The notes under the pieces: generated by a model
What the model was told of the DNA's origin: nothing
The model's database searches: none
The model's input: the letters and a program-made list of their open reading frames with translations, nothing else
Program-made: the position numbers and the translations under genes
Origin: Spirochaetales bacterium
Lineage (GTDB): Bacteria; Spirochaetota; Spirochaetia; JABEVK01
Reading direction: 5' to 3'
DNA length: 64,000 bases
Assembly (NCBI GenBank): GCA_947478845.1
Contig: CANJXC010000010.1
Location: 62,001-126,000, forward strand
Shown: positions 51,989 to 60,295 of the stretch, in pieces
How the letters are laid out: each line of letters begins with the position of its first letter
Position numbering within the stretch: the stretch's first letter is position 1

Positions 51989-53022
51989 CGAGCCTGGAGG
52001 ATGTGCGGACCGCTGCCCGGGAAAAACTCAAGGGCATTTGCGCTGTCTACCCCGTGTGCGATGGAGCGGCAGAACGCATTTGCCAGCGGGAGAATTACGG
52101 AAAGGCAATTGGATTGGGCGGTGCGGGCCTAGGAGGAAGCTTCCGTGCCAACGTGGAGGCTCTCGCCAATCTCAAGCTGCATACCCGCGTGGTAGGTGAC
52201 CCTTTCGATCCAAACCTTAGTTTTGACTTTTTCGGGTTGCAGTTGTCGATGCCTATTCTGGGAGCCTCGACCAGCGGCATGAGTTCTTATAACAACGCGA
52301 TCACGGAGCTGGATTTCTGCAGGGCCACTTTGGCCGGTTGCCGGCAAGCGGGGACCCTCAGTTTTCGGGGAGACACCTGGTTCTACGAAGAAGAGGACCA
52401 TTTTGCACTCACTTCGATCGCCGAGGAAGCTGGGCGCGGAGTTGCCATCTTCAAGCCCCGGGACCAGCAGACCCTTTTCAGGCTTATCGCCAGGGCCGAG
52501 GAACTTGGGTGTCCGGCCGTCGGTGTCGATCTCGACGGTCATGGGAGCACGAACTTCGCTCGGGCAGGAAAACAGGTTTACCGCAAAAGCGCATCAGACA
52601 TTGCCGAGCTTGTTCACTCAACAAAACTTCCGTTCATCGCCAAGGGACTGATGCATCCCGGTGACGCGGTTGTCTGTGCCGATGCCGGGGTTGCGGCGGT
52701 GGTGGTGTCCAACCATGGGGGCAGGGTGCTCGATTCAACTCCAGGTACTGCAGAAGTTCTGCCGGGTATCGTGGAAGCCGTGGGCCAGCGAGTCCTCGTG
52801 CTGGCCGATGGGGGTATCCGCAACGGTTACGACGTGCTCAAAATGCTGGCTCTGGGAGCCAAAGCGGTTCTGGTGGGTCGCGACCTCATACGTGCTGGTA
52901 TAGGTGGGGGAGCACTGGGCGTGCAACTTCAAATGGAGCATTACCGAACCACCTTGCGTCAGGCCCTACTGATGACCGGTTGCTCCGACTTGGCGTCGGT
53001 GGGGAGGCACGTGTTAGCCTGA
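51985..53022 (+). CDS. FMN-dependent alpha-hydroxy-acid oxidase/dehydrogenase family protein
   Basis: A 345-residue TIM-barrel flavoprotein of the lactate/glycolate oxidase family. The C-terminal half is canonical: catalytic Lys in FIAKGLMHPGDA, active-site His and Arg in VVVSNHGGRVLDSTPGTAEVL, phosphate site LADGGIRNGYDVLKMLALGAKAVLVGRDLIR. The N-terminal half is shorter and divergent but keeps a PILGASTSGMSSY-like FMN strand. Relatives oxidise L-lactate or other 2-hydroxy acids; lactate-oxidising ability would suit the sugar pathway in the window, but the two are 24 kb apart. It is translationally coupled to the small gene before it. Confidence 0.82.
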   Translation: MTSLEDVRTAAREKLKGICAVYPVCDGAAERICQRENYGKAIGLGGAGLGGSFRANVEALANLKLHTRVVGDPFDPNLSFDFFGLQLSMPILGASTSGMSSYNNAITELDFCRATLAGCRQAGTLSFRGDTWFYEEEDHFALTSIAEEAGRGVAIFKPRDQQTLFRLIARAEELGCPAVGVDLDGHGSTNFARAGKQVYRKSASDIAELVHSTKLPFIAKGLMHPGDAVVCADAGVAAVVVSNHGGRVLDSTPGTAEVLPGIVEAVGQRVLVLADGGIRNGYDVLKMLALGAKAVLVGRDLIRAGIGGGALGVQLQMEHYRTTLRQALLMTGCSDLASVGRHVLA

Positions 53023-53040
53023 AAAGCGCTGGGGATAAGG

Positions 53041-53067
53041 CCGGGCCCCACCGATGTGGGAACCCGG
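53041..53067. terminator. Hairpin between convergent genes
   Basis: CCGGG and CCCAC pair with GTGGG and CCCGG around a CGAT loop, with small bulges, in the 54-bp gap between the FMN oxidase gene and the oppositely oriented cyclic-nucleotide-binding gene. It could stop transcription from both sides, but no U-tract follows in either direction. Confidence 0.4.
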
Positions 53068-53076
53068 AACTGTGGT

Positions 53077-53547
53077 TTAGGAATAGCGCTTCCTGATTTC
53101 TCTGGCCTTGGTGATGTCGTTGGTCAGGGCCCGGAAGCGCCTGACCAGGTAGAAACCAAGTTCCTTGAAGAACTTGAGCTCCATGCTGGGGCTCTGCGCT
53201 AGAACCGTGCGAAGATCCGCGTAAGTGATTTCAAGCACCATCGAGGTTTCGACGGCCTCAATGTTGGCCGAACGACGCTCGCCGTCCAAGAACGGCAGTT
53301 CGCCGAAATGCTCGCCGGCGCCTATGGTGGTCAGTTTCACGTCGTCGCCAGTCTGTGAATTGGTGGTAACCTTTAGGCTGCCCGACATCACAACGTACAT
53401 CGAGGTTGCTTCGCTTCCCTCGGAATACAGGCTGTGGCCCATGGGGACTTCCACGGGGTGGGCGCTGGCGGCAATCTTTTCGAGCTCGCCGGGCTCAAAG
53501 GCGGAGAAAAGGTAAATGTGCTTCAGAAATTCTTCAAGCTTGTTCAT
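53077..53547 (-). CDS. Cyclic nucleotide-binding domain protein
   Basis: A 156-residue protein consisting of one cNMP-binding domain (about 5-125) and a short basic C-terminal helix. Domain landmarks are LEEFLKHIYLFSAFEPGELEKIAASAHPVEVPMGHSLYSEGSEATSMYVVMSGSLKV, then GAGEHFGELPFLDGERRSANIEAVETSMVLEI, with the phosphate-binding GELPFLDGERRSA cassette close to the CRP consensus. No DNA-binding helix-turn-helix is present, so it is a stand-alone sensor or regulatory subunit rather than a transcription factor. It is co-directional with pepF upstream of Dus. Confidence 0.9.
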   Translation of the reverse strand: MNKLEEFLKHIYLFSAFEPGELEKIAASAHPVEVPMGHSLYSEGSEATSMYVVMSGSLKVTTNSQTGDDVKLTTIGAGEHFGELPFLDGERRSANIEAVETSMVLEITYADLRTVLAQSPSMELKFFKELGFYLVRRFRALTNDITKAREIRKRYS

Positions 53548-53589
53548 GGTATCCTCTCAAGTTCAGTTTCAGGAACGGAAGGCCCTCAG

Positions 53590-55398
53590 TCAACCCCGGG
53601 CCGCGATAAGAGTCTCGAGGCGGTCGACGAGGCCCGAGAGCACTTCAAAACCCTTTTCCATCGCCGCAGGTGTGGTCATGTCGATTCCGGCCCGTTTCAG
53701 GGCCTCAACCGGGTAAACGGAAGCTCCGCAATTGAGGAGCTCCAGGTAGCGCTCGGCCGCTTCGGGGTCTCCAGCGAGGATTGGCCCCGCCAAAGCGTGG
53801 GCGGCGCTGATACCAGTTGCGTATTGGAACACGTAAAAGCTGGCGTACAAATGGTTGAATTGAGCCCAGGTTGAGCCCTCGCGCTGGGGTTCCACCTCCA
53901 CCTCGGTCCCGTAGCCCTGAGCAAACAAATCGGCCATCAACACCGTCAAATCTGAGGAGGTCACGCCCTCGCCTCGGCCCACACGCGCGTGCACTTCCCG
54001 CTCAAAGCGGGCCAAAATAGGCATAATGAAGAAATAGCGATGGAAGTTTTCCATGGCCTCTTCGATGAGGGCAATTTGGAACTCCCGGTCGGTTTCCTGC
54101 TCAAACAAGGAGGCTCTGGTGAGGGCCTGATGAAAGTTTGAGGCCACTTCGGCCACAAAAATACTGTAGTTGCTGTACACATTGGGCTGGTGTTTCCAAG
54201 CGTGCCAACTGTGCATCGAGTGCCCTAGCTCATGGGTCAAGGTACTCATGCTCGAGAGGTCGTTGCTGTAGCTCATCATGATGAACGGTGAGGTCAGCCG
54301 GCTGCCGGTACTGAACGCGCCCGAGCCTTTTCCCTCGGTGGGGTACACGTCAACCCAACGTTCTTCCAAACACCCGCGAAGAAGGGTGTCGGTGTAGGGC
54401 TTGCCCAACGGAGCCATGGCGCGTGCAATCCAACCTACCGCCGTTTCGTAAGGTACCACGGGATTATTTTGCGTCAAAGGGGCCCAGAGGTCCCAATGCT
54501 GCAAACTTTCAACGTTCAAGGCTTTTTTACGGACACGAAAATAGCGGTGCCAAACCCCGAGGTTTTTCTCAAAGGTTGCCAGGGTGTTTTCATAGGCAGC
54601 CAAGGGAATGTTGTCGCCAAAGAGCGCCGCTTCGAGCGAAGACCCAAAGCCACGCACCTTCGCCTCAAAGGCATCCTTCTTCACCGACGTGATCAGGGTG
54701 GCGGCCATCGATGGGGCATAGGCCAGGTGGGCATCGCAGAAGCTGTACCAGGCGTTCTGCCTCAGCGTTCTGTCGGGGTTCGAAAGGTAGGTTTCTACTG
54801 TACTCTGAGCCACCGGATGCGGCTTGCCGGTACTATCGAGGGCATCGGCGAACTTGAGGTCTGAGTCAACTTGTAGGGTGTGGATGGTGTACAGGCTCGA
54901 AAAAATGTCCCCAGCGGCGCCGAGAACCTCTTCGACTTCCGCCGACCGCACGTGCCTTTGCCTGCGGAACAAATCGTCAAAGTAGTGGGCGTAGGTGGCC
55001 AGTTCCGCTTGGGAGTGGGTCCACTGGTCCAGCACAGGCTTACCGACGGCCAATAATTCCGGCTGAGCGAAGGCTGTGGCGGCAAAATAGCGGCCGGCGA
55101 GCGAGCCAGCCTGGCTGTTTTGCGCCTGAGCCTCCTGGTTATTCGTATCAACGGTAGCCCCCATGGAGGCCCAGAACAAGAGCCGGTCGACCCGGCTGTC
55201 GAGCTCGTCTTTCAGGCGAAAGAATTTAACGAGCACCTGCGGCCCCTGCGAAAGGGTGCCCGAGAAGGCCCCAAGCTGCGGCAGCTGCGCGTCGATGGCG
55301 CGGAGTTCTGCGTTCCAGGAAGAGGCATCGGCAAAGACGGCCTCCTGGTTCCAAAGGTATTTCTTTTCGACGGAAGTGCGGGCGGGAAGTGAATCCAT
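53590..55398 (-). CDS. pepF: Oligoendopeptidase F (M3B metallopeptidase)
   Basis: A 602-residue cytoplasmic zinc peptidase cutting short peptides. The catalytic motif is H389-E-L-G-H393 (LTHELGHSMHSW) with a third ligand Glu further on in the NYSIFVAEVASNFHQALT region. The M3-type lead-in (TGSRLTSPFIMMSYSNDLSSMSTL) and ending (YATGISAAHALAGPILAGDPEAAERYLELLNCGASVYPVEALKRAGIDM) are typical of PepF. The ATG at 55398 begins MDSLPARTSVEKKYLWNQEAVF, the usual PepF N-terminus; an upstream in-frame start adds 13 residues without support. It sits 42 bp ahead of the cyclic-nucleotide-binding gene on the same strand. Confidence 0.94.
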   Translation of the reverse strand: MDSLPARTSVEKKYLWNQEAVFADASSWNAELRAIDAQLPQLGAFSGTLSQGPQVLVKFFRLKDELDSRVDRLLFWASMGATVDTNNQEAQAQNSQAGSLAGRYFAATAFAQPELLAVGKPVLDQWTHSQAELATYAHYFDDLFRRQRHVRSAEVEEVLGAAGDIFSSLYTIHTLQVDSDLKFADALDSTGKPHPVAQSTVETYLSNPDRTLRQNAWYSFCDAHLAYAPSMAATLITSVKKDAFEAKVRGFGSSLEAALFGDNIPLAAYENTLATFEKNLGVWHRYFRVRKKALNVESLQHWDLWAPLTQNNPVVPYETAVGWIARAMAPLGKPYTDTLLRGCLEERWVDVYPTEGKGSGAFSTGSRLTSPFIMMSYSNDLSSMSTLTHELGHSMHSWHAWKHQPNVYSNYSIFVAEVASNFHQALTRASLFEQETDREFQIALIEEAMENFHRYFFIMPILARFEREVHARVGRGEGVTSSDLTVLMADLFAQGYGTEVEVEPQREGSTWAQFNHLYASFYVFQYATGISAAHALAGPILAGDPEAAERYLELLNCGASVYPVEALKRAGIDMTTPAAMEKGFEVLSGLVDRLETLIAARG

Positions 55399-55456
55399 AG
55401 TGACTCGTATTTTAGGCGTTGAGCACCGGTGGCGCAAGCCTAGCGGTCGCTAGGGG

Positions 55457-56446
55457 TCAAAGCAGCCATTGTTCGAGAATCTCGGTGGCCTCAGTGTACG
55501 ATCTAGTCTGGTAAAGCCTATCGCGGAGCTCTTCCCCGCCTTCCCAACCGCGCGTGTAGATTTTGTAGAAACTTTTCACCAGGTCGTAGCCTTTATGCCC
55601 CTCCCACACCCTTTGCTGCTCCCGGAGGTGGAGCGTCATCATCTTCACTTTTTCGGCTGGAGGAAGTTCCTCGAAGCGGCGTCCGTCGGTGCGGAACAAC
55701 AACGGGTCGTAAAAAATGCCCCGCCCGACCATCAAACCGTCGACCCCCGATTGTTTTTGGCGTCGCGCGAGATCTTCCCGAGAGCGGAGGTCGCCGTTTC
55801 CAATGATCCGCGTGGTAGAACCTAGCTCATCTCGAAGGCGCACCACCGAGGCAATTTCGTCCCAGTCCGCTTCCCCTTCCGACATTTGCGCGGCTATGCG
55901 TCCGTGAATAGTTAGGGCGGCCAGATTCCTGCTCAAGAGGAAACCTGCCCACTCATGGGTCTTTTTCTCTTTGACGCCAAGTCTGGTTTTCACGCTCACC
56001 GGGGCTACTGCGCAGGCTTCCTGCGCCGCTTGGATAAGCTCACCCGCCTGCGCGGGATGATCGATGAGCCCCGCGCAACTGCCTCGCCGGACAACCTTGA
56101 CTGCCGGGCAACCCATGTTGATGTCGATACCCACGAACCCGGCTTCCAGCAACCGGGGAATCGCCTGGCGGTAGTCCTCAGGCTCATTGCCCCAAATCTG
56201 CGCCACCAAGGGGCGCTGAAGGTCGGCCAATTCCTTGGAATCTAGATAAGCGTGCTGCTTGGCAAAACGACGCTTGGAATGCACGAGCTCGGTAGAGTTG
56301 ATGAACTCGCTCATGAAAACATCGGGGGCGCCCCACAGGCCGATCAACCTGCGGAACACGGTATCGGTAACATCCTCCATCGGCGCAAGAACCGTAAATC
56401 CAACAGGAAGGGTGTTCCAAAAGTTCACGAGGGGGGAGCGAGGCAT
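55457..56446 (-). CDS. dus: tRNA-dihydrouridine synthase
   Basis: A 329-residue FMN enzyme that reduces uridines in tRNA. It has the TIM-barrel start VLAPMEDVTDTVFRRLIGLWGAPDVFMSEFI, the catalytic loop INMGCPAVKVVRRGSCAGLI with active Cys, the substrate strand VSVKTRLGVKEK, LTIHGRIAAQMSEGEADW, and the FMN phosphate site IGNGDLRSREDLARRQKQSGVDGLMVGRGIF, followed by the helical RNA-binding domain. ATG 56446 gives the family-like MPRSPLVNFWNTLPVGFTVLAPMEDV; 57 further open codons upstream overlap the divergent RidA-like gene and look unrelated. Dus subtype is not assignable. Confidence 0.92.
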   Translation of the reverse strand: MPRSPLVNFWNTLPVGFTVLAPMEDVTDTVFRRLIGLWGAPDVFMSEFINSTELVHSKRRFAKQHAYLDSKELADLQRPLVAQIWGNEPEDYRQAIPRLLEAGFVGIDINMGCPAVKVVRRGSCAGLIDHPAQAGELIQAAQEACAVAPVSVKTRLGVKEKKTHEWAGFLLSRNLAALTIHGRIAAQMSEGEADWDEIASVVRLRDELGSTTRIIGNGDLRSREDLARRQKQSGVDGLMVGRGIFYDPLLFRTDGRRFEELPPAEKVKMMTLHLREQQRVWEGHKGYDLVKSFYKIYTRGWEGGEELRDRLYQTRSYTEATEILEQWLL

Positions 56447-56465
56447 TCCCACATCGTGGTCAAGG

Positions 56466-56771
56466 TTGGGCTGGCTGTCTAGAGACTTAACCGGGAATCT
56501 AGGGGCAACAAGCCTCCTCGCCGGCATCGAGGACCAAGCTCGCGAGGTCTTGGCGCAATTGGAGGCCACCCTGCTTCGCGCGGGTTCGGCCAAGAGTCGC
56601 CTTCTGATGTGCACCATCTACCTTGCCGATATGGCCGACAGGGCGGCCTTCAACCAATTGTGGGACCCCTGGCTAGAGTCGGGGACCGCCCCAGTGAGGG
56701 CTTGTGTACAGGTCGGGCTGGCAGAACCGGACTACAAACTGGAAATCCATGCGGTGGCGGCAACAGCTTGA
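56466..56771 (+). CDS. RidA-family protein, shortened or decayed at the 5' end
   Basis: The last ~80 residues match the RidA/YjgF subfamily with the ending LADMADRAAFNQLWDPWLESGTAPVRACVQVGLAEPDYKLEIHAVAATA (enamine/imine deaminase fold; the arginine in APVRACVQ corresponds to the active Arg). The normal first ~40 residues, including the [VL]YLAGQ strand, are mostly missing: upstream in frame is GWLSRDLTGNLGATSLLAG and then the divergent dus start only 20 bp away. A TTG at 56466 is the only nearby in-frame start and AAGG directly abuts it, so initiation is doubtful. Either an unusually short protein or a gene remnant. Confidence 0.5.
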   Translation: MGWLSRDLTGNLGATSLLAGIEDQAREVLAQLEATLLRAGSAKSRLLMCTIYLADMADRAAFNQLWDPWLESGTAPVRACVQVGLAEPDYKLEIHAVAATA

Positions 56772-56782
56772 AGGTATTCTTC

Positions 56783-57142
56783 TCAATCGATCGATTGTCC
56801 AAAGGTCAATAAGTTATGGTCCGGATCAAGGAGAGAGAACTCCTTTTGCCCCCAAGGTTTCCTTTCTAAGGGTCCGTTAGGGTGAATTGCGACTTTGCGG
56901 GCCAGGAGTTCTTGGTAGAACTGCTCGAGGTTGCTGCATCGGATGTAGATCTGCCCGTAGTTCTTACGAGGGTAAAGGTTTTTGAACTCAAAGAAGTGGA
57001 TTTGAATCCTGTCTTTTTGCAGCATGAGGTAGCCTGCGTGATCGAGACTCCCGAACGGAAGAAACCCGAGATGATCCACATAGAAACCCATGGTTGCCTT
57101 TTTATTGCGCATGGGCAATTTGGGATGGATGTCGGTCAGCAT
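56783..57142 (-). CDS. VOC (glyoxalase/bleomycin-resistance) superfamily protein
   Basis: A 119-residue beta-alpha-beta-beta-beta protein. It begins HPKLPMRNKKATMGFYVDHLGF, then YLMLQKDRIQIHFFEF, YIRCSNLEQFYQELLARKVAIHPNGPLERKPWGQKEFSLLDPDHNLLTFGQ, the standard two-module bleomycin-resistance layout including WGQKEFSLLDPDHNLL. A strong ribosome site AAGGAGG precedes the ATG. It is likely cytoplasmic and dimeric, binding a drug or small metabolite. The frame of a 48-codon ORF ends inside its start codon. Confidence 0.85.
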   Translation of the reverse strand: MLTDIHPKLPMRNKKATMGFYVDHLGFLPFGSLDHAGYLMLQKDRIQIHFFEFKNLYPRKNYGQIYIRCSNLEQFYQELLARKVAIHPNGPLERKPWGQKEFSLLDPDHNLLTFGQSID

Positions 57143-57282
57143 GTTGCCTCCTTTTTTTCAACTTTGAGCCGGCTATGCCGGCCAAAGGGATCTAAAGTTC
57201 CTCGCCGGTATGAATCGTACCGGATTTCGAGGGAAGTGATTTTCTCTTTGTACAACTGCAACTCACAAATCACCCTTTGCAT
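57136..57282 (-). pseudogene. 48-codon ORF, possible gene remnant
   Basis: A small open frame (MQRVICELQLYKEKITSLEI… ending KKEATC) whose stop overlaps the start of the VOC gene. It has a coding-like composition but no ribosome site. Immediately upstream on the same strand another frame reads RTQISRVEKSLTLWERAVQTWGISELVYQEVLQAVPASQRR before a stop, so the two pieces may be parts of one frameshifted, decayed gene. No family recognised. Confidence 0.3.
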
Positions 57283-57500
57283 ACTGGTGAAATCAGCGTC
57301 GTTGTGAAGCAGGAACAGCCTGCAACACTTCTTGGTAGACTAACTCGCTGATTCCCCAGGTTTGAACCGCCCGCTCCCAAAGTGTCAGCGACTTTTCAAC
57401 TCGTGAGATTTGCGTCCTCAAGCGCGGTATGCCTCGAGCCTCCCGGGATGGCAGACCCGATTCGCATGTGGGATTGATAGTGGTTCTGCCATTGAGTCAC
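57283..57500. other. Non-coding or decayed stretch
   Basis: Between the VOC and SRPBCC genes there are about 218 bp (358 bp if the small ORF is not counted) without a convincing gene. Short leftward coding-like fragments in different frames suggest decay. No tRNA, terminator or repeat recognised. Confidence 0.4.
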
Positions 57501-57974
57501 TCAATTAACCTTATGCGAAGTAGGAATGGCAGTCCTGAGTTTCTCAAAAGTGGAAGCCCAACCGGCGCGGTAATCATGACTAGTCGCAGGATCAATATCC
57601 TTGTGGGTGAGTTTCATCCTAGTTTGATGCCCAATTTCAAAAAATCCAAGGGAAACAACCTCGATATTCTGTTCTCTTGTTTTCCACGCCCATGTGAAAG
57701 TCAGTTCAGCAAAGGGTTCGACAACTAAATACTTGCCGCAACAGGTGTGTTCGGTCCCGTTGGAGTTTACGAAGGTCACGGAAAAGCTCCCATGGACTTG
57801 CGGTTGTGAAGACGCGGACAACACAGTTCCCTTGGGATCCGACCCAAACCAAAGCCGCATGAGCTCAGGATGAGTCCAAAACTTCCACAACCTCTCAGCT
57901 GTGCAACTAAAGGTTGTGTCTAATACGACGGTTGATTGTGAATCGATGCCTTTCACTGCTTGCGCCCCGTTCAA
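57501..57974 (-). CDS. SRPBCC domain protein (AHSA1-like)
   Basis: A 157-residue START-like protein of the AHSA1/YndB type. Family landmarks are VVLDTTFSCTAERLWKFWTHPELMRLWFGSD, GSFSVTFVNSNGTEHTCCGKYLVVEPFAELTFTWAWK, TRMKLTHKDI and the C-terminal HDYRAGWASTFEKLRTAI. Such proteins bind hydrophobic ligands; the precise role is unknown. Codon use and A+T content (for example the region 57500-57760) are looser than in the housekeeping genes, which together with the decayed neighbour hints at an acquired segment. Confidence 0.82.
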   Translation of the reverse strand: MNGAQAVKGIDSQSTVVLDTTFSCTAERLWKFWTHPELMRLWFGSDPKGTVLSASSQPQVHGSFSVTFVNSNGTEHTCCGKYLVVEPFAELTFTWAWKTREQNIEVVSLGFFEIGHQTRMKLTHKDIDPATSHDYRAGWASTFEKLRTAIPTSHKVN

Positions 57975-58038
57975 ACTACCTGTTCGCAGACGTTCTCCGT
58001 CTGTAGCTTTGAATTATGGCATACACCTGTGAACGCGC

Positions 58039-60147
58039 TCAAGGTCGCCTATCCAACCAGGCGCAAAGCTCGTCCAAGCTCGCCTGTCGGTCTAGCATGC
58101 TCTGAAACACAACATCCTTGCTTGCCTTCGCCAGTGCTGCCAGCGTCTTCAGGTGCGACTGCACGCTCGCGGCCACCAAAAAGAACACGGCCTTGACGGG
58201 TTCGCCATCGGCCGCACCCCAGTCGAGTGCAGGTTTCAGATACGAAAGCGCCACAAATTCCTGGTCATGGTGGGCAACGACGGGGTTGCGAGGATGAGGA
58301 AACGCCAGCCCACGCCCCATGGCAGTGCCTGCCATCTCTTCGCGCTCGAGCATCGATTGCAAGAGGTGCTTGGACACGTTGGGAGAAAGCGGAAACCGAG
58401 CCGCCGCGTGCCGCAGCACCTCAAACGGATCAGTGGCGTTGAGCTGAAGGTCAACACCACCCCGCCGCAGCCGGTCGCCCAAGGTAGGCTCGGCGTGGCC
58501 GAGGAGAGCCCGCGCCCTTTCGAGCGCCGTGAGAATATCGGCAAGCATGTTTTCCTCACCAAGCGCCTGGGTGAAACCAATCTTGTCGAGAGTCTTGCGG
58601 ACATCGGGAACTACCGTCGCGAAGAGCAGGTGAGTGCCCTTTGCCTTGGCATTCTTGAGCAGATCCTTGAGCACCATGACGCCGCTGGCGTCGATGCTCG
58701 GCACGTGGCGCAGTCGCAAGATTCGCACCTTCGGAGCCGCCTCGATCATCAACATCGCTTCCTTGAACCGTTCCGCAGCCCCGAAAAAAAACGGGCCCTC
58801 CACTTCAAAGACTTCGACGCCCTGGGGCAATGTCATTTTGGTCAGACCGAAGGGGTCGAGGTCTTCCGGGGTGTCGCGCAGTTCGTCTCGATGCACGGTG
58901 ACCTGACTTGCCTGACTCATCTTTCGCAAAAAAAACAGCAGAGCAAACAAAATTCCCACGGGGATGGCGACGGTCAGGTCAACCAATACCGTCAACAAAA
59001 ACGTGGCGACGAGCACAAACACGTCGCCAGGGGGACCTTTGAACAAAAGGGCCACTGTGCGATGCTCACTCATGTTGTAGCTCACCGTCGCCAAGATGCC
59101 AGCCAGCACGGCCAAAGGTATAGCGCCCGCTAGGGGTGAAAGGTACAACAGCACGAACAACAGAAACACCGAGTGAACGATCCCCGCGACGGGTGTCTGG
59201 CCCCCACTCTTGATGTTGGTGGCGGTGCGAGCAATCGCACCGGTGGCTGGAATACCCCCAAAAAGCGCGCTGGCGAGGTTTGCAAACCCTTGGCCGATCA
59301 GCTCTTGGTTGGAATTGTGCTTTTTGCCAATAAGACCGTCCGCTACCACCGCAGACAACAAACTCTCAATGCCCGACAACAGGGCGATGCTGAAGGCAGG
59401 CAGCAACAACTCGCGCAAGTGCGCCACGCTAACTTGCGGAAGCTTTGGAAAAGGCAGCGTTCCCGAGATCGCGCCAAAGCGACTCCCTATAGTCTCGACC
59501 GGCCACCCGAGGGCAGCGACCAGGCCCGTGCCGAACAAGAGCGCGACCAGTGCCGCCGGAACCCGGCGATCAAGTCGGTTCAACACCGCGATGACCCCGA
59601 CGGTTCCCAATGCCAGACCGACCGCCAATCCGTTTATCCCCGAAAGGTTAGACAGGAATAACCCCCACTTTTCGAGAAAATCGGCGGGCACGGAGGCTAA
59701 ACCCAAGCCGAGAAAGTCGTTGACCTGGCTTGAAAAGATGATCACGGCGATGCCCGAGGTGAACCCAACGATAACGGGGTAGGGAATGAACTGGATCACG
59801 GTTCCTAAGCGGGCGTAGCCGAGAATGAGCAGGAACACACCAGCCATCATCGTGGCCAAGATGAGCCCATCGGGACCAAACTTGCTGACGATGCCATAAA
59901 CGATGACTATAAAGGCGCCGGTTGGCCCGCCTATCTGTACGTTGGAACCGCCGAGTGCCGAGACGAAGTAACCGCCTATGACCGCGGTCAGCAGGCCCTT
60001 GTCGGGGGTAACGCCACTGGCAATGGCAAAAGCGACAGCCAAGGGTATCGCGACGACGCCCACGATCAGTCCAGCCCCCAAGTCGGCTCCGAAGGTCTTG
60101 AGGCTGTACCCCTCGCGCAAGACTTCCCACAAACGGGGACGGTCCAT
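58039..60147 (-). CDS. SulP anion transporter fused to STAS and PTS EIIA domains
   Basis: A 702-residue fusion. Residues ~1-410 form a SulP/SLC26 transporter (LKTFGADLGAGLIVGVVAIPLAVAFAIASGVTPDKGLLTAVIGG, GGSNVQIGGPTGAFIVIVYGIV, LLPAFSIALLSGIESLLSAVVADG). Residues ~430-545 form a STAS domain (GVEVFEVEGPFFFGAAERFKEAM, LRHVPSIDASGVMVLKDLL). Residues ~560-702 are a PTS EIIA of the fructose/nitrogen class with the phosphorylatable His618 in MGRGLAFPHPRNPV. ATG 60147 follows GAGGAG; 33 open codons upstream lack support. It imports sulfate, bicarbonate or another anion, and the EIIA part suggests control by PTS phosphorylation. Confidence 0.9.
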   Translation of the reverse strand: MDRPRLWEVLREGYSLKTFGADLGAGLIVGVVAIPLAVAFAIASGVTPDKGLLTAVIGGYFVSALGGSNVQIGGPTGAFIVIVYGIVSKFGPDGLILATMMAGVFLLILGYARLGTVIQFIPYPVIVGFTSGIAVIIFSSQVNDFLGLGLASVPADFLEKWGLFLSNLSGINGLAVGLALGTVGVIAVLNRLDRRVPAALVALLFGTGLVAALGWPVETIGSRFGAISGTLPFPKLPQVSVAHLRELLLPAFSIALLSGIESLLSAVVADGLIGKKHNSNQELIGQGFANLASALFGGIPATGAIARTATNIKSGGQTPVAGIVHSVFLLFVLLYLSPLAGAIPLAVLAGILATVSYNMSEHRTVALLFKGPPGDVFVLVATFLLTVLVDLTVAIPVGILFALLFFLRKMSQASQVTVHRDELRDTPEDLDPFGLTKMTLPQGVEVFEVEGPFFFGAAERFKEAMLMIEAAPKVRILRLRHVPSIDASGVMVLKDLLKNAKAKGTHLLFATVVPDVRKTLDKIGFTQALGEENMLADILTALERARALLGHAEPTLGDRLRRGGVDLQLNATDPFEVLRHAAARFPLSPNVSKHLLQSMLEREEMAGTAMGRGLAFPHPRNPVVAHHDQEFVALSYLKPALDWGAADGEPVKAVFFLVAASVQSHLKTLAALAKASKDVVFQSMLDRQASLDELCAWLDRRP

Positions 60148-60177
60148 GCACACTCCTCGAACAGCACTCAGGCCTGC

Positions 60178-60200
60178 ATACTTCTTATAGGCATAAGTAT
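60178..60200. promoter_or_regulatory. Inverted repeat upstream of the SulP fusion gene
   Basis: Arms ATACTT/AAGTAT enclose a second pair CTTAT/ATAAG in a 23-bp A+T-rich element 31 bp before the gene start. A TTGCCA at 60218-60213 and TATGCC at 60195-60190 (17-bp spacing, leftward) overlap it, so it could be an operator over a weak promoter. By pattern only. Confidence 0.35.
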
Positions 60201-60295
60201 TTTGGACACCCTTGGCAAGGGGGTTGCGCTTTCCCACGGGCGTCACCGGGACTAGAATAGTGGCAGGGGTTCTCCTTAAGTTGTTTGGGCCGGTC

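Noticed and set aside
58153-59133. A 326-codon plus-strand open frame
   Set aside because: Opposite the STAS/EIIA and transporter part of the SulP fusion; composition is that of an antisense frame.
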